A stretch of DNA of 7,401 nucleotides from Chloroflexota bacterium (GTDB lineage: Bacteria > Chloroflexota > Dehalococcoidia > Lucifugimonadales > Lucifugimonadaceae), in the NCBI GenBank assembly GCA_002730795.1, contig PCAX01000027.1:12471-19871 (forward strand), given 5' to 3'. The notes beneath the pieces were generated by a model that saw nothing but the letters and a program-made list of their open reading frames with translations, did not search any database and had not been told where the DNA came from. This document shows, in pieces, positions 1 to 5,578 of the stretch (the stretch's first letter is position 1; every line of letters starts with the position of its first letter). The position numbers and the translations under genes are program-made.

Positions 1-38
1 AAAAAAAACCCCGATCAGTTATGATCGGGGTTTTTTTT
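1..38. terminator. Symmetrical Rho-independent terminator ending the glmU operon
   Basis: A 9-bp perfect stem (9-17 with 22-30; CCCCGATCA / TGATCGGGG) closes a GTTA loop. Eight A's flank it on the left and eight T's on the right, so the signal reads as hairpin plus U-tract on either strand. On the minus strand it lies 2 bases past the stop codon of the CBS-domain gene and should end the glmU operon. The symmetry would also let it stop a convergent gene arriving from the left, which is outside the window. Confidence 0.93.
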
Positions 39-40
39 AT

Positions 41-1294
41 CTACGTAGTAACTATTTTTACTTTTTGAACTCTTCTACCTTCGATCGATTGAACAGTTAT
101 AAGAAGACCGCTTACATGTATCTCATCTCCAACAGACGGTACCTTCCCAGACGACTTCATTACAAGCCCTCCTACCGTGTCAAATCCATTTGCGTTTATA
201 GAAGTTCCAATTGTTTGATTAAGTGAATCAATCGAAACACCAGCATCTGCAACTATCTCTCTTTCGTTGAGCCTCTCTATCTCCGGAACAACTTTGTCAA
301 ATTCGTCCGTCAATTCACCGACAATTTCTTCTATTAAGTCGGTAACGGTCACTAACCCAGATATACCCCCATACTCGTCAACAACCATAGCAACGGAAGT
401 GCTTTGTTCTTGAATTCCTCTTAAAAATTTTTCCAAGCTCTGAGATTCAGGAACATGTAATGATTTCCTAACCAAGTTTTTTACACCGGAATCGGGAGAA
501 ACATTTTCGTCGAGAGCAGCTAAAATATCCCTAGCGTAAGCTATCCCTATAATATCGTCCATAGATTCCCCGAAGATTGGTATTTTACTATGCCCTCCTT
601 CTGCCTTCATTAAATCAGCCACTTCAGCTATGGAGGCATTCCCGGATGTTGATACTATATCAACTCTCGGTACCATAATTTCTCTAACTCGAACACTATC
701 CATACGCAGTACACCACGAATCATTCTCAATTCTTCGGCTTCTTCCGGTATAACTGCTTCCTCTAAATAATCTAAACTTTCCTGCAGGGTAGCATTCATA
801 TCAGCGTCTTTGTCCTTCTGTCCATTGTTGCCAAGATTTATACTAAATCCTACAAACCAATTGATGATCGGAAAAGTTGAAAGTATTTCAAGAATAGCCC
901 TGTACCACCCAAAAGTTTTTCTCGCTATTGGTTTACTGGTGGCCACAAAAAGAGAACATAAAATATGCAATATTATAATGAAAAGACTTGAGCCCAAAAT
1001 AGAAAATACTAAATATTGACCAAAATCAAAATTTCCAAAAAACGCATCTACAATCATAAACATGTTGGCGGTTATAAATAAAACACAAGACAACTGAATA
1101 AATCTCGCAAATGCTGAAGCTCCCAAACTCATTCGGTTATCTTTAATATCTTCCTGAAAATTGCTTCCTTGGGGTTGGTCTCTAGGAACCGACGTACTTC
1201 TCACAATGAATGAAGCAAGAGTAATTGTGGTAAACATATACAAAAAACTTGAAGTTAAAAAGACAATTAAACTAAATATATTTTCGTTAATCAT
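41..1294 (-). CDS. HlyC/CorC (CNNM-like) family membrane protein with paired CBS domains
   Basis: Predicted 417-residue inner-membrane protein of the HlyC/CorC/CNNM family, whose members are implicated in divalent-cation (Mg2+/Co2+) efflux or homeostasis. Visible segments are an N-terminal membrane region with hydrophobic stretches at about residues 7-31, 63-84, 91-118 and 131-153, then an acidic linker. The family signature RMIRGVLRMDSVRVREIMVPR follows at about 190-210 and opens the CBS pair (about 204-328), which contains VVDEYGGISGLVT at 304-316. A C-terminal CorC_HlyC transporter-associated domain (about 340-415) ends the protein. Length is normal for the family. I chose the ATG at 1294 because AGAAGG lies 6 bases upstream; the in-frame ATGs at 1300, 1330 and 1348 lie inside glmU, and the one at 1300 abuts the ribosome site with no spacing. 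Its first 8 bases overlap the end of glmU, suggesting translational coupling. The membrane half is divergent, without the usual small-residue motif near its start. The family call is firm; the substrate is not known. Confidence 0.9.
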   Translation of the reverse strand: MINENIFSLIVFLTSSFLYMFTTITLASFIVRSTSVPRDQPQGSNFQEDIKDNRMSLGASAFARFIQLSCVLFITANMFMIVDAFFGNFDFGQYLVFSILGSSLFIIILHILCSLFVATSKPIARKTFGWYRAILEILSTFPIINWFVGFSINLGNNGQKDKDADMNATLQESLDYLEEAVIPEEAEELRMIRGVLRMDSVRVREIMVPRVDIVSTSGNASIAEVADLMKAEGGHSKIPIFGESMDDIIGIAYARDILAALDENVSPDSGVKNLVRKSLHVPESQSLEKFLRGIQEQSTSVAMVVDEYGGISGLVTVTDLIEEIVGELTDEFDKVVPEIERLNEREIVADAGVSIDSLNQTIGTSINANGFDTVGGLVMKSSGKVPSVGDEIHVSGLLITVQSIEGRRVQKVKIVTT

Positions 1295-2684
1295 TTTCAT
1301 CCTTCTGATTAATAGTAATCTCTCTATCATATGGTCTAGCTGGAACACCTTTTACTGCAATACCTGATTTGATATTTTTTGTTACAACAGATCCGGCACC
1401 GGTTTTTGCCTTAGAAAATATTTTCACCGGGGCAATCAACATGGTTCCCGAACCAATAAATACATCATCGTCGATGAAAGTTTCATGCTTGAACTGACCA
1501 TCATAATTACAGGTTACGGTACCAGCACCTATATTGACATGTTTACCGATTTTTGCATCTCCGATATAGCTAAAATGAGATATTTTAGTTTCTTCCCCGA
1601 TAGTAGAATTTTTTACTTCAACGCCATTACCAAGAACACATTGATGTCCTACTCGGGTACCATTCCTAATTCGCGCGTTAGAACCTATTACGACATCTGG
1701 TCCTATTACTGAATCAGACACATGCGAAGAAATTATTTTCGATTTTGCACCAACTTTTGAATTTTCTATTATAGTATTGGGTCCTATCATCGCCCCCGCC
1801 GATATCAAAGTGGATCCCTTCAGATGGGTGCCTGGATACAAAGTCGAATCCGGTTGAATAATAACGCTAGAATCAATATAAGTAGTATCCGGATCTATTA
1901 TAGTTACTCCAGCAAGCATCCATTTTTTCCCAATCCTATCTTTAAGGACCTTTTCTGCTTTAGAAAGATCAATTTTTGAATTAATTCCAATAGCTTCCAA
2001 GTGATCATCCAGCAGAGAGTGAGAAACAATGTTTGAAGTATTCGAAAATTTCACGATATCGGTTAATTGAATTTCGCCACTTTTGGACTGTTGTATTTCT
2101 TTTAACCTTCCTCTGACCCAACCTGTATCAAAACAATACCATGATGTATTGATCAAATTTATATCTTTATCGTTATGATTTAGGTCATCTTCTTCTATGA
2201 TACACTTCACGTTGGAATTTTTACCGTCAACTTTAACGCGTCCATATCCAGTTGGGTCCGGAACTCTAGCAACCAGTACTTGTCCACAAGAATTGCCAGA
2301 ATTCATGTCATGAATCATGCTGTTTATAGCATTAGATGTGACTAATGGAACATCGCAAGCAGCCACCACTATCAAGTCGCAGTCACTTACAAGTCCAACC
2401 CCCTGTAACAAAGCATCTCCTGTACCACGAGGGGTTTTTTGTACGACGAACTTAATTTCACTACTAAATCCACTCGTAAATTTTAATAACTCTTTGTTTT
2501 TTTGAATATCTGGTGAAATTATAACTATTATTTCTTCAATACCACTTTTTTGCATACTGTTGATAACATGGCTAACCAAGTATTCGCCGCCTAAATGATG
2601 AAATGGTTTGGCGGTTTTAGACTTCATACGTAAACCTCTTCCGGCTGCCAATATTATTCCTTTGGTTCGTATGAATCGTTGCAT
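1287..2684 (-). CDS. glmU: Bifunctional N-acetylglucosamine-1-phosphate uridyltransferase / glucosamine-1-phosphate acetyltransferase
   Basis: Cytosolic 465-residue enzyme for the last two steps of UDP-GlcNAc synthesis: acetylation of glucosamine-1-phosphate, then uridylylation. The N-terminal nucleotidyltransferase half shows LAAGRGLRM (12-20) with Lys26, QKTPRGTGDAL (82-91), a CDVPL metal/nucleotide motif (110-114), DPTGYGRV (143-150), EEDD (164-167) and GEIQLTDI (203-210). From about residue 262 the protein is a left-handed beta-helix of hexapeptide repeats. This half carries RIRNGT (338-343), GNGVEVKNS (352-360), His370 in the SHFSYIGDA segment (the expected acetyltransferase base), NIGAGTVTCNYDG (384-396) and TGAGSVVTK (428-436). 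Both halves look complete and the length is typical. The nucleotidyltransferase motifs are slightly unusual: AKPFHHLGG stands where PKVLHPLAG-like text is common. It is first in a minus-strand operon and overlaps the next gene by 8 bases. No Shine-Dalgarno sequence is visible before the ATG. Confidence 0.97.
   Translation of the reverse strand: MQRFIRTKGIILAAGRGLRMKSKTAKPFHHLGGEYLVSHVINSMQKSGIEEIIVIISPDIQKNKELLKFTSGFSSEIKFVVQKTPRGTGDALLQGVGLVSDCDLIVVAACDVPLVTSNAINSMIHDMNSGNSCGQVLVARVPDPTGYGRVKVDGKNSNVKCIIEEDDLNHNDKDINLINTSWYCFDTGWVRGRLKEIQQSKSGEIQLTDIVKFSNTSNIVSHSLLDDHLEAIGINSKIDLSKAEKVLKDRIGKKWMLAGVTIIDPDTTYIDSSVIIQPDSTLYPGTHLKGSTLISAGAMIGPNTIIENSKVGAKSKIISSHVSDSVIGPDVVIGSNARIRNGTRVGHQCVLGNGVEVKNSTIGEETKISHFSYIGDAKIGKHVNIGAGTVTCNYDGQFKHETFIDDDVFIGSGTMLIAPVKIFSKAKTGAGSVVTKNIKSGIAVKGVPARPYDREITINQKDEND
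1301..1306 (-). promoter_or_regulatory. Shine-Dalgarno site deciding the start of the CBS-domain gene
   Basis: On the minus strand AGAAGG is followed by ATGAAA and then ATG at 1294, giving 6-base spacing. The nearer in-frame ATG at 1300 directly abuts the site and is a worse candidate. The site lies inside the last codons of glmU, so ribosomes ending glmU would already be in place to start the next gene. Confidence 0.65.
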
Positions 2685-2727
2685 AATGATAGTTGTGAAT
2701 CTGGTAAAATCTTCGGGTTTTATAGTT

Positions 2728-2790
2728 CTTTCAATTTAGCGATTTTCTAATTTTATAGATCTCATAATCCTAGAGATCATAAATTGAAAG
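2728..2790. repeat. Nested inverted repeat in the divergent intergenic region
   Basis: CTTTCAATTTA (2728-2738) is matched perfectly by TAAATTGAAAG (2780-2790). Between them lies a second dyad, GATCTC (2758-2763) and GAGATC (2773-2778), around a 9-base loop. Centres of the outer arms are 52 bp apart, close to five helical turns. The right arm abuts the putative -35 box of glmU. It could be paired operator sites or a structure-forming element; no protein partner can be named. Confidence 0.6.
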
Positions 2791-2796
2791 TGTCAA
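2767..2796 (-). promoter_or_regulatory. Candidate sigma-70-type promoter for the glmU operon
   Basis: On the minus strand a perfect TTGACA (2791-2796) is followed after 18 bases by TAGGAT (2767-2772), a 4/6 match to the -10 consensus. Transcription would start near 2760, giving a leader of about 75 bases to the glmU ATG. An alternative -10, TATAAA at 2752-2757 (5/6), has only a poor -35 partner. The spacer contains one arm of the 11-bp inverted repeat, so a repressor site here would overlap the promoter. This is inferred from motifs only. Confidence 0.4.
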
Positions 2797-2814
2797 GAGA
2801 ATTTGTGTACGCGA

Positions 2815-2839
2815 GTTATTCATTTAACAAGTGAATAAC
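2815..2839. repeat. Compact 25-bp palindrome / hairpin
   Basis: GTTATTCATTT (2815-2825), a 3-base centre, then AAGTGAATAAC (2829-2839) form an 11-bp stem with one T-G pair. Five T's follow at 2844-2848, so on the plus strand it resembles a weak terminator, although no plus-strand gene is seen upstream. It could equally be a dimeric regulator's operator. Confidence 0.5.
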
Positions 2840-2852
2840 AACATTTTTGATA

Positions 2853-2882
2853 TATAACAAAATACGAATGTAGATTGTTATA
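2853..2882. repeat. 8-bp inverted repeat upstream of the tRNA genes
   Basis: TATAACAA (2853-2860) and TTGTTATA (2875-2882) are perfect inverted copies separated by 14 bp, with arm centres 22 bp apart (about two helical turns). The repeat overlaps the region where the tRNA promoter must lie; a weak TTGATA (2847-2852) with TAGATT (2871-2876) is the best promoter guess there. In AT-rich DNA, 8-bp arms can occur by chance. Confidence 0.35.
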
Positions 2883-2914
2883 CTTCTTTATGCTGTATTC
2901 TTGACAACTTTATG

Positions 2915-3004
2915 GGAGAGGTGGCTGAGTGGCTGAAGGCGCCGGTCTCGAAAACCGGTATATGTGTATTCATATCGCGGGTTCGAATCCCGCCCTCTCC
3001 GCCA
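2915..3004 (+). tRNA. tRNA-Ser (anticodon CGA, reads UCG)
   Basis: This is a 90-base class II tRNA. The acceptor stem GGAGAGG (2915-2921) pairs with CCTCTCC (2994-3000); discriminator G and encoded CCA follow. The anticodon stem CCGGT/ACCGG (2942-2946, 2954-2958) encloses CTCGAAA with anticodon CGA at 2949-2951. A long variable arm (ATATG/CATAT) typical of serine tRNAs comes before the T-arm GCGGG-TTCGAAT-CCCGC (2977-2993). It lies 23 bases before a second tRNA-Ser with the same acceptor stem, and the two are probably transcribed together. Confidence 0.97.
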
Positions 3005-3027
3005 TAATTTAACAGTAAATTGATTAA

Positions 3028-3116
3028 GGAGAGGTGCCAGAGCGGCTTAATGGGCACGCTTGGAAAGCGTGTGTGGGGTTTTCTCACCGCAGGTTCGAAT
3101 CCTGTCCTCTCCGCCA
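3028..3116 (+). tRNA. tRNA-Ser (anticodon GGA, reads UCC/UCU)
   Basis: This is an 89-base class II tRNA. The acceptor stem GGAGAGG (3028-3034) pairs with CCTCTCC (3106-3112), followed by discriminator G and encoded CCA. The anticodon stem CACGC/GCGTG (3055-3059, 3067-3071) encloses TTGGAAA with anticodon GGA at 3062-3064. The variable arm (3072-3088) is long and GC-containing, as in serine tRNAs, and the T-loop is TTCGAAT (3094-3100). It is downstream partner of tRNA-Ser(CGA). A weak hairpin (TTCAC at 3125-3129 with GTGAA at 3137-3141) just after it may help end the transcript. Confidence 0.97.
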
Positions 3117-3153
3117 TTATTAATTTCACAATTTTGGTGAATTACTTTAACAT

Positions 3154-3188
3154 ATTAAAGATGACGGTTAAATTAAAGATGCCGATTA
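3154..3188. repeat. Imperfect tandem direct repeat (18-bp period) upstream of topA
   Basis: ATTAAAGATGACGGTTA (3154-3170) recurs one base later as ATTAAAGATGCCGATTA (3172-3188), 15 of 17 positions identical. A short dyad, CTTTAA (3145-3150) with TTAAAG (3155-3160), overlaps its left end. It lies 65 bp before the topA start, just upstream of a TACAAT sequence (3195-3200) that could be a -10 box. The arrangement suggests direct-repeat binding sites or a slippage duplication; the role is unknown. Confidence 0.6.
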
Positions 3189-3253
3189 CATTTATACAAT
3201 AAACAATAATATTAAATTTGCAGCAATCCTACTGAAGGTCTACTGAAAAAAAC

Positions 3254-5524
3254 ATGGTAAAAAATCTCGTAATAGTTGAATCCCCTGCTAAAACTAAAAC
3301 TATTGAAAAATATTTAGGTAGAAATTACAAAGTAATAGCATCAATAGGACATGTTAGAGATCTTACTAATGTAGGTAAAGGAGGGTTAGGTATAGATGTA
3401 CATAATCAATTTACTCCTAGTTATGCAATAGATGCTCGTAAGAAGAAGGTAGTTAAGGAAATTAAAGATTTAGCCAAAAAAGCAACCAAAATATTTTTAG
3501 CTACTGACCCTGATAGAGAAGGTGAAGCTATCGCTTGGCATGTAGTTGAAGCAGCAGAATTATCAGAATTATCAGACAAAATCATTTCTAGAATTACCTT
3601 CAATGAAATTACGGAAAAAGCAGTAAAAGAAGCTTTCGATAATCCTAAAGATTTAGATAAAAATTTAATTGATGCTCATAAAGCTAGAAGGTATGCAGAT
3701 CGTATAGCTGGGTTTAGAGGTAGCAGAGTATTGCAAAGTAATATTACAGGTGGTCGTAATAAAGGTTTATCTGCGGGTAGGGTTCAATCACCTACCCTTG
3801 GTCTAATAGTAGACAGAGAGGAAACTATAAAAAAATTTATAAAACAAGAATACTGGTCAATTTCTGCAAATCTCGAGAATAAAAAACAATTTTCCATAAT
3901 ATCCAAACTCCATTCTAGGATAGATAACGGAAAAAACATTTTAATTACTGACGATCAAACAGAAATAAAAAAAATGTCAGCTAAAAAAAATATTAATAAG
4001 GAATTCATAAAATCAGAGGAACAATCAAAATCAATCAAAAAAGATTTAGAAAATTCAAATTTTGTTATCAAAAATATTAAAAACCAAGAAACAAAAAGTA
4101 AACCGCCTGCACCTTTTATCACTAGTACTTTACAAAGGTCTGCTTCTACAAATACTGGTATTTCACCTTCACAAACCATGTTTATAGCTCAGGGTTTATA
4201 TGAAGGTGTAAATATAGGTGGGTCAAATACTGGATTGATTACATATATGCGAACTGATTCAACTAATATTTCTGAATCATCACTATCAGAAATAGGTAAT
4301 TTCATAAAAGAAAAATATGGAAATAAATATACCATCGGTCCAAGAAGATATAAATCTAAAAGCAAAAATGCACAAGAAGCCCATGAAGCAATAAGGCCAA
4401 CATCTATCTTAAACACGCCTGATAAAGTTTCTACATATCTGAATCCAGATCAAAACAAAATATATAAACTAATTTGGAATAGAGCAGTAGCAAGTCAAAT
4501 GTCCGATTCAATTTCACTAATTACAACAGTAGATATTTTAGCCTCAGGCGATAAAGAATATTTATTACAATCTAAAGGAGAAGTAATAAAATTTGATGGG
4601 CATAAAATATTGTCAACATCTAAGATAGGTAATTCAGAATTACCCGAATTCTTTGAAAATGAATCTTTAAAACTAAATGAAGTAAATTCAATAAAGAAAT
4701 TTACAGATCCGCCACCACGTTATAATGAAGCTTCTCTCATAAGAAAAATGGAAGAAGAAGGAATTGGTAGGCCATCTACTTACGCATCTATAGTACAAAC
4801 AATTAAGAATAGGGAATACGCTCAAATAGAAAAAAAGGCATTTATACCAACACAAACTGGAACAACCGTCACAGATACACTGAGAGATCTTTTCAAAAAT
4901 TGTACCCAAAATATTAATGACCTTGGATTTACATCAAATATGGAAGAAAAATTAGACCTAATAGCAAACGGAAAAGAAAATTGGATAGAATTTTTGACAA
5001 ATTTTTATATCCCTTTTGAAGAAACCGTTCAAAAGGGTATTAATGAAGCAAAAACCGGAGATAGAATATCCATACCATCAGATCCCACAGGTGTTTTTTG
5101 TGAAAAGGGATTAGAGTTAGTAAAAAGAGGAAAGAAAAATAATGAATTTTTAGGTTGTTCGGATTGGCCTGATTGTGAAACTTTATTAAATTTACCTATA
5201 CCTGAAAATGTAAAATATGACAAATATGACAATCCAGTAAAATGTGGTTCTAAACCAACAGTTCAAAAAAATAATTCTCCTGCAGAAAAAAGTGGGATTA
5301 TGTGTCTTGGTGAGAATGAATTATTAATTAGAAAAAGAAAAAGGGATCAAAAGGAATTCCTTTCTTGCAGCAAATTCCCTAGATGTAGGGTTGCAATGCC
5401 TTTACCTCCGGGACCAAACAGTGATGTTAAACAACAGGAATCTTGGGAATTAAGTCGGGTGAAGGCAATGAAAAAATGCTCGGAATTGAAAGTTTCTGGT
5501 AATGGTACTTCAAATACAAAATAA
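3254..5524 (+). CDS. topA: DNA topoisomerase I (type IA, omega protein)
   Basis: This 756-residue type IA topoisomerase relaxes negative supercoils by cutting one strand through a 5'-phosphotyrosine link. The N-terminal Toprim domain has Glu9 in VIVESPAK and the metal triad Asp85/Asp87/Glu89 in DPDREGEAIAWH. Central motifs are GLSAGRVQS (171-179), the catalytic GLITYMRTDS with Tyr331 and Arg333, AHEAIRP (376-382) and EEGIGRPSTYA (501-511), so the core looks active. Two C-terminal zinc-ribbon-like units each keep only three of the four expected cysteines (616/635/641 and 684/705/711), with a lone Cys664 between them. The LVGY-xx-SP-LL motif before GLSAGRVQS is replaced by IAGFRGSRVLQ. The gene is more AT-rich than its neighbours and a lysine-rich stretch covers about 238-283. 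The ATG at 3254 gives the standard N-terminus, but no good Shine-Dalgarno site is visible (GAAGG is 15 bases away). It leads the plus-strand series into the recombinase gene. Confidence 0.97.
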   Translation: MVKNLVIVESPAKTKTIEKYLGRNYKVIASIGHVRDLTNVGKGGLGIDVHNQFTPSYAIDARKKKVVKEIKDLAKKATKIFLATDPDREGEAIAWHVVEAAELSELSDKIISRITFNEITEKAVKEAFDNPKDLDKNLIDAHKARRYADRIAGFRGSRVLQSNITGGRNKGLSAGRVQSPTLGLIVDREETIKKFIKQEYWSISANLENKKQFSIISKLHSRIDNGKNILITDDQTEIKKMSAKKNINKEFIKSEEQSKSIKKDLENSNFVIKNIKNQETKSKPPAPFITSTLQRSASTNTGISPSQTMFIAQGLYEGVNIGGSNTGLITYMRTDSTNISESSLSEIGNFIKEKYGNKYTIGPRRYKSKSKNAQEAHEAIRPTSILNTPDKVSTYLNPDQNKIYKLIWNRAVASQMSDSISLITTVDILASGDKEYLLQSKGEVIKFDGHKILSTSKIGNSELPEFFENESLKLNEVNSIKKFTDPPPRYNEASLIRKMEEEGIGRPSTYASIVQTIKNREYAQIEKKAFIPTQTGTTVTDTLRDLFKNCTQNINDLGFTSNMEEKLDLIANGKENWIEFLTNFYIPFEETVQKGINEAKTGDRISIPSDPTGVFCEKGLELVKRGKKNNEFLGCSDWPDCETLLNLPIPENVKYDKYDNPVKCGSKPTVQKNNSPAEKSGIMCLGENELLIRKRKRDQKEFLSCSKFPRCRVAMPLPPGPNSDVKQQESWELSRVKAMKKCSELKVSGNGTSNTK

Positions 5525-5578
5525 TGTAGTATTCAGATATTAATCACAATATATAGAATACGATGACGGAGCGTTTTT

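Noticed and set aside
810..1019. Short plus-strand frames inside the minus-strand genes (also 1161-1367, 1485-1712, 2317-2505)
   Set aside because: They are shadows of the CBS-domain gene and glmU, whose frames show clear family motifs over the same bases.
2815..2839. DnaA boxes suggesting a replication origin
   Set aside because: TTATTCACT on the minus strand and TTATTCATT on the plus strand are only near-matches to TTATNCACA. They are arms of one palindrome, and no cluster, dnaA or dnaN is present.
2901..2906. Perfect TTGACA just upstream of the first tRNA as a plus-strand -35 box
   Set aside because: It is only 8 bases before the tRNA 5' end, so the matching -10 box would fall inside the tRNA gene.
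2878..3129. 83-codon minus-strand reading frame across the two tRNA genes
   Set aside because: It is antisense to both tRNA-Ser genes. The GGEGGIRTRD-like text is the well-known artefact of translating the opposite strand of class II tRNA genes.
3020..3202. 60-codon plus-strand reading frame beginning near the second tRNA
   Set aside because: It reads through tRNA-Ser(GGA), has no ribosome site and resembles no protein I know.
5525..5578. dif-like recombination site beside the Xer gene
   Set aside because: No pair of 11-bp half-sites with a 6-8-bp centre was recognised in this or the other intergenic regions.
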